Part shown: positions 35,972 to 46,369 of the stretch, piece after piece | Position numbering within the stretch: the first letter of the stretch is position 1 | Layout of the letters: the number at the start of each line of letters is the position of its first letter | Notes under the pieces: model-generated | The model's input: the letters and a program-made list of their open reading frames with translations, nothing else | Told to the model about the DNA's origin: nothing | The model's database searches: none | Source: Brachymonas wangyanguii | Lineage (GTDB): Bacteria; Pseudomonadota; Gammaproteobacteria; Burkholderiales; Burkholderiaceae_C | NCBI RefSeq assembly: GCF_045055315.1 | Contig: NZ_CP173677.1 | Span: forward strand, 434,001-498,000 | Direction of reading: 5' to 3' | DNA: 64,000 bases | Translations under genes and position numbers: made by a program

Positions 35972-36808
35972 CTATTGTGCCTGTTGCACGCCCATGCCCA
36001 GCAGGTAGTCCAGCTCTTCCTGGCTGAAGCCGGCCTGCTTGCGCGCTGCCTCGTTGAAGGGTGGCTTCAGGCGTGGTGCCGCGTACTGGTGCACCAGCTC
36101 GCCATAGTGCGAGACCGGCTCCAGTTCGTAGCGCGCACACAGCCAGCGGTACCAGTGGTTGCCGATCGCCACATGGCCGATCTCGTCCCGCAGGATGGTA
36201 TCGAGCAGATTCGCCGTGACCTGCGCATCGTCGGCGTTGATCGCACGCAGGCGCTGCTGGATCAGCGGCGTGGCATCCAGCCCGCGCGCCTCCAGCGTGC
36301 GCGGTACCAGCGCCATGCGCGCCACGATGTCATCGGCGGTCTTCTCGCACATCGTCCACAGGCCATCGTGCGCGACAAAATCGCCGTACTGCCAGCCCAT
36401 CTGCTGCAGGTGCTCGTGCAGCATGGTGAAGTGCTCGGCTTCCTCGCGCGCCACGCGCAGCCAGTCCAGGTAAAAGCCTTCGGGCATGCCACTGAAGCGC
36501 CAGACTGCATCAAGTGCCAGGTTGATGGCGTTGAATTCGATATGCACCACTGCGTGCAGCAGCGCGGCACGGCCAGCTGGCGTATGCACGCTGCGCTGTG
36601 CCACGTCTTTCGGATGCACCAGTTCCGGCTGGTCCGGACGGCCGGGAATCGGTGCCGGCTCCAGCGCGATCAGCGCCTCGGCGGACAGGCTGGCTTCCGT
36701 GGCCAGATCGGCGTCCTGCGCCTGCTGCCAGACGGCATGGGTGGCAGCCACCTTGGCGGCAGGATCGGTCAGGCTCAGGGCGGCGCGGGCGGCTTGTCGT
36801 ACACTCAT
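35972..36808 (-). CDS. DUF455 family ferritin-like protein
   Basis: 278-residue protein of the DUF455 family, a ferritin-like four-helix fold with diiron-type ligands: VHIEFNAINLALDA, REEAEHFTMLHEHL and LRDEIGHVAIGNHWYRW (E-x-x-H repeats). Members resemble the MiaE tRNA hydroxylase superfamily, but their substrate is unknown. The ATG at 36808 has a minus-strand TACAAT six bases upstream and no Shine-Dalgarno. It is divergent from the carbonic-anhydrase-like gene, 54 bp apart. Confidence 0.88.
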   Translation of the reverse strand: MSVRQAARAALSLTDPAAKVAATHAVWQQAQDADLATEASLSAEALIALEPAPIPGRPDQPELVHPKDVAQRSVHTPAGRAALLHAVVHIEFNAINLALDAVWRFSGMPEGFYLDWLRVAREEAEHFTMLHEHLQQMGWQYGDFVAHDGLWTMCEKTADDIVARMALVPRTLEARGLDATPLIQQRLRAINADDAQVTANLLDTILRDEIGHVAIGNHWYRWLCARYELEPVSHYGELVHQYAAPRLKPPFNEAARKQAGFSQEELDYLLGMGVQQAQ

Positions 36809-36862
36809 GGAAACATTGTAGGCGCGCGCCGCCGCCCCGTTTTTGACCGGAGACAGACCAGC

Positions 36863-37387
36863 ATGGCCCTTTACCAACTCGACGACAAGACCCCCCAGGT
36901 GGCTGACAGCGCCTGGGTAGCCGATTCCGCCCAGGTCATGGGCGATGTGCATCTGGCGGCTGACGTGAATATCTGGTTCAACTGCACGCTGCGCGGCGAC
37001 AACGACCCGATCACTATCGGCGAAGGCAGCAATATCCAGGACGGCAGCGTGCTGCATACCGATGAAGGCGTGCCGCTGACCATCGGCCGTCACGTCACGG
37101 TCGGCCACATGGTGATGCTGCACGGCTGCACGATTGGCGACGAGAGCCTGATCGGCATTGGTGCCGTGGTGCTCAATGGCGCAAAAATCGGCAAGAACTG
37201 CCTGGTCGGCGCTGGTGCGCTGGTGACGGAAGGCAAGGAGTTCCCCGATGGCAGCATGATCCTGGGCAGCCCGGCCAAGGTGGTGCGCCAGCTCACGCCC
37301 GAGCAGATCGAAGGCCTGCGCCAGAGCGCGCAGCACTATATCGGCAACGCCAGCCGTTATCGCCAAGGCTTGAAGAAGATCGGCTGA
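36863..37387 (+). CDS. Gamma carbonic anhydrase-like hexapeptide protein
   Basis: 174 residues of left-handed beta-helix built from hexapeptide repeats (VWFNCTLRGDNDPITIGEGS-type repeats through IGKNCLVGAGALVTEG). The zinc histidines of gamma carbonic anhydrases are visible in TVGHMVMLHGCTIGDES. Related to YrdA/PaaY-type proteins. Whether it hydrates CO2 or acts as a metal-dependent thioesterase cannot be judged. AGACAG precedes the ATG. hslO follows 59 bp downstream on the same strand. Confidence 0.9.
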   Translation: MALYQLDDKTPQVADSAWVADSAQVMGDVHLAADVNIWFNCTLRGDNDPITIGEGSNIQDGSVLHTDEGVPLTIGRHVTVGHMVMLHGCTIGDESLIGIGAVVLNGAKIGKNCLVGAGALVTEGKEFPDGSMILGSPAKVVRQLTPEQIEGLRQSAQHYIGNASRYRQGLKKIG

Positions 37388-37446
37388 ACCCCATCTGGAC
37401 AATCTGGGCCTGGCCAGCTGCGCCGGGCCGTTTCACGAGAACAACC

Positions 37447-38436
37447 ATGTCCCAGATCCAGAAATTCCTGTTTGACGGCATTCCGGTGCGCGGCGTGGCC
37501 GTGCGCCTGACCGATGCCTGGCAAGAGGTGGTGCAGCGCCGCGCCGCCAATACCCAGAGCGGTCCGTATCCGGCCTCCGTCAACCACCTGCTTGGCGAGA
37601 TGACGGCCGCCGCCATGCTGATGCAGTCCAATATCAAGTTCAACGGCGCGCTGATCCTGCAGGTGCAGGGTGATGGCCCGGTCAAGGTGGCCGTGGCCGA
37701 AGTGCAGCCCAGCCTGGGCCTGCGCGCCACCGCCAGCATCGTTGGCGAGGTGGCGGAAGATGCCGGCATGACCGAACTGGTCAACCTGCACGGCCAGGGC
37801 CAGTGCGCGATCACGCTGGACCCGCGCGACCGCCTGCCGGGGCAGCAACCCTACCAGGGCGTGGTGCCGCTCAAGGACAGCACCGGCCAGCCGTTTGCGC
37901 GCGTCGCCGACATGCTGCGCCACTACATGCGCCAGAGCGAACAGCTGGACACCACGCTGGTACTGGCCGCCAACGAGCAGGTCGCCGCCGGCCTGCTGAT
38001 CCAGCGCCTGCCGCTGGAAGGCGAGGCCAACCTGGCTGGCAGCACCGCCGCGCCTAGCGATGAAGCCCGCGCCGAAGCCGACGAGAGCTACAACCATATC
38101 GCCACGCTGGCGCAAAGCCTGAAGGAAGAAGAGTTGCTGGAGCTGGACCTGGACACCATCCTGCACCGCCTGTTCTGGAACGAGAAGCTGCTGCGCTTCG
38201 TGCCGGCCGAGACCGATCCGGTACCGCACTTTGCCTGCACCTGCAGCCAGCAGCGCGTCGCCAACATGGTGCGTACGCTGGGCCAGGAGGAGGCCGAGAG
38301 CATCCTCGAGGACCACGGCGAGATCGAGGTCGGCTGTGAGTTCTGTGGCCAGCAGTACCATTTCGACAAGGTCGAGGTGGCGCAGCTGTTCACCTCGGCT
38401 GCGCAACAGCCGCCGGCCAGCGACAAGCTGCAGTAA
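37447..38436 (+). CDS. hslO: Redox-regulated chaperone Hsp33
   Basis: 329-residue cytoplasmic holdase activated by oxidative unfolding. The N-terminal core (GVAVRLTDAWQEVVQR, LGEMTAAAMLMQ) is followed by the C-terminal redox switch with the four zinc cysteines as FACTCSQQR (C-x-C) and GCEFCGQQYHF (C-x-x-C). ACAACC and GAGA lie upstream of the ATG. A strong bidirectional terminator follows. Confidence 0.95.
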   Translation: MSQIQKFLFDGIPVRGVAVRLTDAWQEVVQRRAANTQSGPYPASVNHLLGEMTAAAMLMQSNIKFNGALILQVQGDGPVKVAVAEVQPSLGLRATASIVGEVAEDAGMTELVNLHGQGQCAITLDPRDRLPGQQPYQGVVPLKDSTGQPFARVADMLRHYMRQSEQLDTTLVLAANEQVAAGLLIQRLPLEGEANLAGSTAAPSDEARAEADESYNHIATLAQSLKEEELLELDLDTILHRLFWNEKLLRFVPAETDPVPHFACTCSQQRVANMVRTLGQEEAESILEDHGEIEVGCEFCGQQYHFDKVEVAQLFTSAAQQPPASDKLQ

Positions 38437-38453
38437 GTCCTTGCCACGGCAAG

Positions 38454-38482
38454 AAAAAATCCCGCATAGGCGGGATTTTTTC
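38454..38482. terminator. Bidirectional terminator between hslO and ftsB
   Basis: Symmetric hairpin AAAAAATCCCGC / GCGGGATTTTTT with a four-base loop; it has a T tail on both strands and serves the convergent hslO and pyrG-ftsB units. Confidence 0.93.
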
Positions 38483-38498
38483 GTTGGAAGCAGGGCGC

Positions 38499-38783
38499 TC
38501 AGCGTGCAATCTGCACAAAGATCTCGTTCGGCTTGAGCATGCCCATCTCGTAACGGGCTTTCTCTTCCACCGTGGACAGGCCTTCCTTCAGGTCGGCAAT
38601 CTCGGATTCGATGCGGCTGATCTGCTGTTCCAGCTGCGCGTTGGTATCGCGCTGGCTTTCCAGCTGCTGCTTCATCAGGCTCACCTCCTGCACGCTGCCA
38701 CGACCGGTCCAGATCTGGATCTGCAGCACCAGCAGCACGGCAATCAGCACGGCGGTGACGATGCGATTGATGGACAGGTTCAT
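38499..38783 (-). CDS. ftsB: Cell division protein FtsB
   Basis: 94-residue bitopic septum protein: one N-terminal membrane helix (IVTAVLIAVLLVLQIQIW) followed by a coiled coil (LMKQQLESQRDTNAQLEQQI) and the ARYEMGMLKPNEIFVQI end typical of the family. It bridges FtsL and FtsQ in the divisome. Downstream of eno, as usual in proteobacteria; 27 bp gap. Confidence 0.92.
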   Translation of the reverse strand: MNLSINRIVTAVLIAVLLVLQIQIWTGRGSVQEVSLMKQQLESQRDTNAQLEQQISRIESEIADLKEGLSTVEEKARYEMGMLKPNEIFVQIAR

Positions 38784-38810
38784 GGCGATGCGGGTGTGAC
38801 GGCTGCGGGA

Positions 38811-40097
38811 TTAGCGCAGATTGTAGAACGCCTTGCGGCCCGGGTACACGGCGATGTCGCCCAGGTCTTCCTCGATGCGCAGCAGCTGGTTGTACTTGGC
38901 CATGCGGTCGGAGCGGCTCAGGGAGCCGGTCTTGATCTGGCCGGCGTTGGTGCCCACGGCGATATCGGCAATCGTGCTGTCCTCGGTCTCGCCGGAGCGG
39001 TGGCTGATCACGGCGGTGTAGCCGGCGCGCTTGGCCATCTCGATCGCTTCGAAGGTTTCGGTCAGGGTGCCGATCTGGTTGATCTTGATCAGGATCGAGT
39101 TGGCGATGTCCTTCTCGATGCCTTCCTGCAGGATTTTCGTGTTGGTCACGAACAGGTCGTCGCCGACCAGCTGCACCTTCTGGCCCAGCTTCTCGGTCAG
39201 CAGCTTCCAGCCGTCCCAGTCGCCTTCGGCCATGCCGTCCTCGATGCTGATGATCGGGTACTTGTCGCACCAGGTCGCCAGCATGTTGGCCCATTCTTCG
39301 GCCGTCAGCTGCAGGCCGCCTTCGCCCTCCAGCACGTACTTGCCGTCCTTGTAGAACTCGGAGCTGGCGCAGTCCAGGCCCAGCACGATTTCCTGGCCCG
39401 GGGTGTAGCCGGCGTCGCTGATCGCCTGCAGGATCAGCTGGATCGCGGCTTCGTGGTTGTCGACGTTCGGGGCAAAGCCGCCTTCGTCGCCCACGGCAAT
39501 GCTCATGCCCTTGTCGTGGATGATCTTCTTCAGCGCGTGGAACACCTCGGTGCCGTAACGCAGCGCTTCACGGAAGGACGGAGCGCCCACCGGGATGATC
39601 ATGAACTCCTGCAGGTCCAGGTTGTTGTTGGCGTGTGCGCCACCGTTGATCACGTTCATCATCGGCACCGGCAGCTGGTAGCCACCCATGCCACCGAAGT
39701 AGCGGTACAGCGGAAGGCCGGATTCTTCGGCAGCAGCGCGGGCCACGGCCATGGACACGGCCAGCATGGCGTTGGCGCCCAGACGGCTCTTGTTGTCGGT
39801 ACCGTCCAGTTCGATCAGGGTGCGGTCCAGGAAGGCCTGCTCGGAGGCGTCCAGGCCCAGCACGGCTTCCAGGATTTCGGTGTTGATGTGATCGACCGCC
39901 TTCAGCACGCCCTTGCCCAGGTAACGGCTCTTGTCGCCGTCACGCAGTTCGATCGCCTCGCGGCTGCCGGTGGAGGCGCCGCTCGGCACGGCAGCGCGGC
40001 CCATCACGCCGCTTTCCAGCAGCACGTCGCACTCGACGGTGGGGTTGCCACGGCTGTCCAGGACTTCGCGGCCGACGATATCAACGATTGCACTCAT
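38811..40097 (-). CDS. eno: Enolase
   Basis: Glycolytic phosphopyruvate hydratase, 428 aa, full length. Motifs: REVLDSRGNPTVECDV at the N-terminus, GDEGGFAPNVD, LGLDCASSEFY, the catalytic Lys/metal region ISIEDGMAEGDWDGWKLLT, and SHRSGETEDSTIADIAVGTN. Flanked by kdsA (57 bp) and ftsB in the pyrG-kdsA-eno-ftsB operon. In many proteobacteria it also binds RNase E. Confidence 0.98.
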   Translation of the reverse strand: MSAIVDIVGREVLDSRGNPTVECDVLLESGVMGRAAVPSGASTGSREAIELRDGDKSRYLGKGVLKAVDHINTEILEAVLGLDASEQAFLDRTLIELDGTDNKSRLGANAMLAVSMAVARAAAEESGLPLYRYFGGMGGYQLPVPMMNVINGGAHANNNLDLQEFMIIPVGAPSFREALRYGTEVFHALKKIIHDKGMSIAVGDEGGFAPNVDNHEAAIQLILQAISDAGYTPGQEIVLGLDCASSEFYKDGKYVLEGEGGLQLTAEEWANMLATWCDKYPIISIEDGMAEGDWDGWKLLTEKLGQKVQLVGDDLFVTNTKILQEGIEKDIANSILIKINQIGTLTETFEAIEMAKRAGYTAVISHRSGETEDSTIADIAVGTNAGQIKTGSLSRSDRMAKYNQLLRIEEDLGDIAVYPGRKAFYNLR

Positions 40098-40154
40098 GGG
40101 AGTTCCTTTTCTCTCGGGTTTTCAAAAAATCGGACAAATACGGATCAGGCTGGC

Positions 40155-41029
<875 letters not shown>

Positions 41030-41033
<4 letters not shown>

Positions 41034-42694
41034 GCTTGCTCCTTGCCGGACTGCTGGCGTTGCAGCGCGGCCTTGATGTAGGAATTGAACAGCGGGTGGC
41101 CGTCCCAGGGGGTGGACTTGAATTCCGGATGGAACTGCACGCCCACGTACCAGGGGTGCACATTCTGCGGCAGTTCGACGATCTCGGTCAGGTGCTCGCG
41201 CTGGGTGCGCGCCGAGATCACCAGGCCGGCCTCGCTCAGGCGATCCAGGTACTGGGTGTTGGCTTCGTAGCGATGGCGGTGGCGCTCGGTCACCACGTCG
41301 CCGTAGATCTGGTGCGCCAGCGTGCCCGGCTTGACGTCCGAGCTTTGCGCGCCGAGGCGCATGGTGCCGCCCAGGTCGGAATCGGCGTTGCGCGTCTGGA
41401 TGCTGCCATCGGCGTCCTTCCACTCGTCGATCAGGGCGATGACGGGGTAGGGTGTGTCGGGTTCGAATTCGGTGCTGTTGGCGTTGGCCAGGCCGGCCAT
41501 GTTGCGCGCGTATTCGATGGTGGCGACCTGCATGCCCAGGCAGATGCCGAGGTAGGGCACGCCGTTTTCACGCGCATAGCGGGCAGCGGCAATCTTGCCT
41601 TCCACTCCGCGCTTGCCAAAGCCGCCCGGCACCAGGATCGCGTCATACACCGACAGCTCCTGCGCCACGTTCTCGGGCGTCAGCGTTTCGGAATCGATGT
41701 AGCAGATTTCCACACGGCTGTGGTTCTTCATGCCGGCGTGGCGCAGCGCCTCGTTGATCGACTTGTAGCTGTCGGACAGTTCCACGTACTTGCCGGCCAT
41801 GGCCACGCGCAGCGTGTGCTGCGGGTGTTCCAGCGCGTAGACCAGATCGTCCCAGCGCTTCAGCGTGGCCGGCGGCGTGTTCAGGCGCAGCTTGTCGCAG
41901 ATCAGGCCGTCCAGGCCTTGCTCGTGCAGCATGCGCGGCACCTTGTAGATGGTGTCCACGTCCCACATGCTGATCACGCCCCACTCGGGCACGTTGGTGA
42001 ACAGGCTGATCTTCTCGCGCTCCTCGCCCGGGATCTCGCGATCGGCGCGGCACAGCAGGGCATCGGGCTGGATGCCGATTTCGCGCAGCTTTTGCACCGT
42101 GTGCTGGGTTGGCTTGGTCTTCAGCTCGCCGGCAGCGGCAATCCACGGCACATAGGTCAGGTGGACAAAGGCGCTGTGGTTGGGGCCGAGCTTCAGGCTC
42201 AACTGACGCACGGCTTCCAGGAAGGGCAGGGACTCGATGTCACCCACGGTACCGCCGACTTCGCAGATCGCGACATCGACCGCATCCGGCGTGCCGATGC
42301 CGGCACCGCGCTTGATGTACTCCTGGATCTCGTTGGTGATGTGCGGGATCACCTGCACCGTCTTGCCCAGGTAGTCGCCGCGGCGCTCCTTCTCCAGCAC
42401 CGACTGGTAGATGCGTCCGGTGGTGAAGTTGTTGGACTTGTTCATGCGCGTTTCGATGAAACGCTCGTAGTGCCCCAGGTCCAGGTCGGTTTCGGCGCCA
42501 TCGTCAGTGACGAACACTTCACCGTGCTGGAAGGGGCTCATGGTGCCGGGGTCCACGTTGATGTAGGGATCCAGCTTGATCAGGGTGACCTTGAGGCCGC
42601 GCGATTCCAGGATGGCAGCCAGCGACGCCGCCGCGATGCCCTTGCCCAGGGAAGAGACGACACCGCCGGTGACGAATACGAATTTGGTAGTCAT
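41030..42694 (-). CDS. pyrG: CTP synthase
   Basis: Glutamine-dependent conversion of UTP to CTP. 554 aa. The N-terminal synthetase domain has KFVFVTGGVVSSLGKGIAAA and DPYINVDPGTMSPFQHGEVF. The C-terminal class I amidotransferase has the nucleophile Cys in YLGICLGMQVATIEYA and the His/Glu pair in VGVQFHPEFKSTP. I took the ATG at 42694 to match the family N-terminus. First gene of the pyrG-kdsA-eno-ftsB operon; an intact promoter candidate lies 42-72 bp upstream, and an IS element sits beyond it. Confidence 0.98.
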
Positions 42695-42735
42695 GGCCAA
42701 TAGCGAGGCTTGCCCTCGCGTGGTGGGAAATTCCA

Positions 42736-42766
42736 ATTATACGTACAGGCCGGCAGCTGCAGGCAA
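42736..42766 (-). promoter_or_regulatory. Candidate promoter of pyrG
   Basis: Minus-strand TTGCCT (42766-42761), a 19-bp spacer and perfect TATAAT (42741-42736). The spacer is longer than ideal. It lies between pyrG and the IS element, so the insertion at 42882 has not removed it. A 12-bp palindrome (TGGTTGCAACCA, 42830-42841) sits further upstream. Confidence 0.5.
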
Positions 42767-42895
42767 GCGGGACGGTTTGCGCCAGCTGCTGCGTGGTTTT
42801 TCTGATTGCCCGGAACGCGGATTTGTGTATGGTTGCAACCAGCAACAAAAAATGTGTAAACTTCGCAAAATAATTGTAGGTTGACCCGTCCTGAA

Positions 42896-43777
42896 TTAAG
42901 TTGACACCACAAATTGGCAGGCTGCTCCTGCAGTTGCGGCCAATGATGCCCGATGCATCGCATCGGGCGTTTGCATTTTCAGCGAAGTATGAACCCGCTC
43001 GTGGTTATAGATCTGCACAGATTCAGCCACCATGCGCCGTGCCTGAGCCAAGTCAGCCGGACGATGCAGCAGAAGCTCTGTCTTTAGAATGCCGTTGACC
43101 CGCTCGGCCAGCGCATTCTGATAGCAATCATAGCCATCTGTCATCGAGCACGTGACTCCATGTCGCTGGTGCAGCTCCTGATAGTGTGTCGCGCAATACT
43201 GTATTCCCCTGTCCGAATGATGTACCAGCCGCTGGCGCGTCTGTCGCGTGCGCAATGCCATCTTCATCGCCTGCGCAACCTCCTCGGTCTGCAGACTCTC
43301 GTGCACATGCCAGCCCACAATCTTGCGTGAATACGCATCCGTCACCAGGCTCAAGTAGACGAACTTGCCTGCTGTAGGCAAATAGGTGATATCAGCGACC
43401 CATACCTGTTCGCTGCCTGTTGCCTGTACTTGCCCCTCTCCAACCTTGAGCAAGTTGGGGTGGCGCCTGAATCAGTGATGGCTGTCAGTGGTCTTGTGAT
43501 AGGCACGGCGATGGGGCACGAGCAAGCGGGCGTTGCGCAGCACATCGAACAAGGTGTCGCGCCCCATCTTGATGCCCGCCTCTTGCAAGGGCTCGCGCAG
43601 CATGTGATGCAACTTGCGTGTACCCACGCGGGGCTGACGCATACGTTGCTGCCGCACCAGCTGCACTACGGTCTGTGCACGCTCCATGCACTGCGTGTGT
43701 CGCTGGCGCCCCTGGTAGTACGCTTGCCGGCTCATGCCCATGTACTGGCAGGCCCTGCTGATGCTCAGCCCTTGCAC
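42896..43777 (-). pseudogene. IS3 orfB (transposase catalytic part), nonsense-interrupted
   Basis: One frame split by a single in-frame TGA at 43474-43472, after YHKTTDSHH and before FRRHPNLLK; the expected codon is Arg (CGA). The N-terminal part has the HTH_21-like segment MQGLSISRACQYMGMSRQAY and GTRKLHHMLREPLQEAG. The C-terminal part has the DDE core: WVADITYLP (D), HHSDRGIQYC (D) and YQNALAERVNGILK (E). The catalytic residues lie after the stop, so the element is probably inactive unless read through. Normally it would be made by -1 frameshift from orfA at A6G (43813-43807). Confidence 0.88.
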
Positions 43778-44157
43778 GAGCCCTTGCTCAAGGACTTGCC
43801 CGAAGGCTTTTTTACGACACGCACGCCGTAATCCTTCTTAAGGACGTCGAGCACCGCTTCAAACAACCTGGCCTTCTCCTGTGCCTGGGCCAACTGCACT
43901 TGCAGTGCCTTGATTTGCTGCTCTGGGGTAAGTTGGGTGGAGAATTTGTCGATCGGCATGATCGCGGATGATGCCATGGAGTCCCAATTCTGGCGACCAT
44001 GGCGGCGCAGCCACGTCAACACCGTTGAACGTCCTTGAATGCCATATCTGGCCTGCGCCTGCCTGTACGTCAGTTCGCCTTTTTCCACTTGTTCCACGAC
44101 GGCCAACTTGAAGGCTAGCGTGTAATCGCGCTGTGTGCGCTTGACCCTTGTTTCCAT
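43765..44157 (-). CDS. IS3-family OrfA
   Basis: 130-residue DNA-binding part of the transposase: a helix-turn-helix (AFKLAVVEQVEKGELTYRQA, then RYGIQGRSTVLTWLRRHG) and a leucine-zipper region (QQIKALQVQLAQAQEKARLF). Near its end the A6G slippery run (minus strand 43813-43807) should drive -1 frameshifting to orfB. AAAGGAAAGA precedes the ATG. Confidence 0.85.
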   Translation of the reverse strand: METRVKRTQRDYTLAFKLAVVEQVEKGELTYRQAQARYGIQGRSTVLTWLRRHGRQNWDSMASSAIMPIDKFSTQLTPEQQIKALQVQLAQAQEKARLFEAVLDVLKKDYGVRVVKKPSGKSLSKGSCKG

Positions 44158-44269
44158 GACTCTTTCCTTTCCTGATGAAGAAAAGTGTCAACCTATGGCA
44201 GGACGGGTCACCAGAGAGATAAAAAGCTTCCAGACCCTTGTGCTGGAAACTGATGATCATGGCTTTATT

Positions 44270-44286
44270 GTATACATAATGTATAC
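44270..44286. promoter_or_regulatory. Orphan 17-bp palindrome GTATACAT-A-ATGTATAC
   Basis: Perfect 8-bp arms around one central base in the 291-bp AT-rich gap between the IS and etfQO. It resembles operators of FCD-type GntR regulators (TTGTATACA core). No gene follows it closely on either strand. I see no coding remnant in this gap; the other element in it is the etfQO terminator. Confidence 0.45.
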
Positions 44287-44424
44287 GGCTAGCAAGTTGT
44301 TGCGATGTCTGTACTCTCCGGATGGCCGGCAATGTTGGAACATGACTTCCTCATGATTTAGATATTAAGTATTAATTATAGATTGAGGAATCCTGTCGAA
44401 AAAAAGACTGATGCAGAAAACAAT

Positions 44425-44456
44425 CAAGCCCCGGCGGCAACAGACGCAGGGGCTTG
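44425..44456 (-). terminator. Terminator of etfQO
   Basis: Stem CAAGCCCC/GGGGCTTG around a 16-nt loop; on the minus strand a T-rich tail (ATTGTTTTC) follows. It lies 46 bp past the etfQO stop. Confidence 0.7.
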
Positions 44457-44501
44457 TATCGCATCATCTGCCAGCTATTGCCGACAGAAGAAGCAGGCAA
44501 C

Positions 44502-46193
44502 TTACATGCTGCCGTAGTTGGGACCACCACCGCCTTCCGGCGTGACCCAGACGATGTTCTGGGTCGGGTCCTTGATGTCGCAGGTCTTGCAGTGCACGCA
44601 GTTGGCGGCGTTGATCTGCAGGCGCTGGCTGCCGTCGTCGTTGGCGACGAATTCGTACACCGCCGCCGGGCAGTAGCGCGCCTCGGGGCCGCCGTACTTG
44701 GCCAGGTTGACGCTGACCGGCACGTTCGGATCCTTCAGCGTCAGGTGCGCCGGCTGGTTTTCCTCGTGGTGCACGTTGGCAATGAACACGCTGCTCAGGC
44801 GGTCGAAGGTCAGCTTGCCATCGGGCTTGGGATACTCGATCTTCTGGCACTCGGCGGCCGGCTTCAGCTTGACGTGGTCGGCCTTGGTGCGGTGCTTGGT
44901 CCAGGGCATGTTGCCGCCGAACAGCTTCTGCTCGATACCGGTCATGATGGTCGCCTTGTCGCGGCCCTTGCCGAACCAGTACTTGAAGTTGCGCGCCTTG
45001 TTCAGCTCGTCGTACAGCCAGCTGGATTCAAATGCGGCCGGGTAGGCGCTCAGCTCGTCGTGCTGGCGGCCTGCGACGATGGCGTCGAAGGCGGCTTCGG
45101 CGGCCAGCATGCCGGTCTTGATGGCGGCGTGGCTGCCCTTGATGCGGCTGGCGTTCAGGTAGCCGGCATCGTCACCGACCAGGGCGCCGCCGGGGAACAC
45201 CGTCTTGGGCAGGCTCAGCAGGCCGCCGGCGGTGATGGCGCGCGCGCCATAGCTCAGGCGCTTGGCGTTGACATTGCCGTCCTTGTCGGTGAAGTACCAC
45301 TTGATGTTGGGGTGCGTCTTGAAGCGCTGGAATTCCTCGAACGGGCTCAGCCAGGGGTTCTGGTAGTCCAGGCCAACGACGAAACCGACCACGACCTTGT
45401 TGTCGCCAAAGTGGTACATGAAGGAACCACCGTAGGTATCGTCATCCAGCGGCCAGCCGGCGGTGTGCAGCACCAGGCCGGGTTCGTGGCGGGACGGATC
45501 GACTTCCCACAGCTCCTTGATGCCGATGCCGTAGGCCTGCGGATCCTTGCCGGCGTCGAGCTGGTAGTGCTCGATCAGCTGCTTGCCCAGGTGGCCGCGG
45601 CAGCCTTCGGCGAAGATGGTGTACTTGGCATGCAGTTCCATGCCGAGCTGGAAGGCGTCGGAGGGTTCACCGTCCTTGCCGATACCCATGTTGCCGGTGG
45701 CAACGCCCTTGACCGAGCCGTCGTCGTTGTACAGCACTTCGGCGGCGGCAAAGCCCGGGAAGATTTCCACGCCCAGCTCTTCGGCCTGCTGGCCGAGCCA
45801 GCGCGTCAGGTCGGCCAGGCTGATGATGTAGTTGCCTTCGTTGTGGAAGCACTTGGGCAGCAGGAAGTTGGGCAGGCGGCTGGCGGAGTTTTCCTTCAGT
45901 GTCAGGAAGGCATCTTCCTTGACCGGCTGGTCCAGCGGAGCACCTTTTTCCTTCCAGTCGGGGATCAGTTCGCTCAGGGCGCGCGGGTCGAAGGTGGCGC
46001 CGGACAGGATATGGGCACCGGGCTCGGAGCCTTTCTCCAGCACGACAACGTTGATTTCCTGCTCTTTTTCGGCCGCCAGCTGCTTCAGGCGGATGGCGGT
46101 GGACAGGCCGGCGGGACCGCCGCCAACGATGACCACATCGTATTCCATCGATTCACGCGGACCGAATTGTTCCAGGATTTGCTGTGGGGTCAT
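44502..46193 (-). CDS. Electron transfer flavoprotein-ubiquinone oxidoreductase
   Basis: 563-residue membrane-associated flavoprotein passing electrons from reduced ETF (fatty-acid and amino-acid acyl-CoA dehydrogenases) to ubiquinone. FAD-binding motif MEYDVVIVGGGPAGLSTAIR; quinone-binding region GNYIISLADLTRWLGQQAEE; C-terminal 4Fe-4S ferredoxin-like domain with Cys in ARYCPAAVYEF and NCVHCKTCDIKDPTQN. GGGAGACACC precedes the ATG. Stand-alone gene with its own terminator. Confidence 0.95.
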   Translation of the reverse strand: MTPQQILEQFGPRESMEYDVVIVGGGPAGLSTAIRLKQLAAEKEQEINVVVLEKGSEPGAHILSGATFDPRALSELIPDWKEKGAPLDQPVKEDAFLTLKENSASRLPNFLLPKCFHNEGNYIISLADLTRWLGQQAEELGVEIFPGFAAAEVLYNDDGSVKGVATGNMGIGKDGEPSDAFQLGMELHAKYTIFAEGCRGHLGKQLIEHYQLDAGKDPQAYGIGIKELWEVDPSRHEPGLVLHTAGWPLDDDTYGGSFMYHFGDNKVVVGFVVGLDYQNPWLSPFEEFQRFKTHPNIKWYFTDKDGNVNAKRLSYGARAITAGGLLSLPKTVFPGGALVGDDAGYLNASRIKGSHAAIKTGMLAAEAAFDAIVAGRQHDELSAYPAAFESSWLYDELNKARNFKYWFGKGRDKATIMTGIEQKLFGGNMPWTKHRTKADHVKLKPAAECQKIEYPKPDGKLTFDRLSSVFIANVHHEENQPAHLTLKDPNVPVSVNLAKYGGPEARYCPAAVYEFVANDDGSQRLQINAANCVHCKTCDIKDPTQNIVWVTPEGGGGPNYGSM

Positions 46194-46369
46194 GGTGTCT
46201 CCCTCTTGTTTCTAGCTAGCGGACACAGACACGAGCCTAAGCTGGCGTCTGCATGACAATTTTTCACATTGTAGGGACAAATGGTGCAGTGCACGCCCGG
46301 TTTCTGACAAAATCGACCGAATGTGCGCCTGCCATATGGCCTTTGTTCCACCTAGCGAAAACGAATCCC

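Larger units (their letters stand above)
42882..44210 (-). mobile_element. IS3-family insertion sequence (1329 bp), degenerate
   Basis: 26-bp imperfect inverted repeats (22/26): TGACCCGTCCTG...TTGACAC at the low-coordinate end and its counterpart GTGTCAA...CAGGACGGGTCA at the high end. The element encodes orfA and an interrupted orfB on the minus strand. The flanking triplets (GGT and CCA) do not match, so no target-site duplication is visible. Different from the IS at 11250. Confidence 0.93.
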
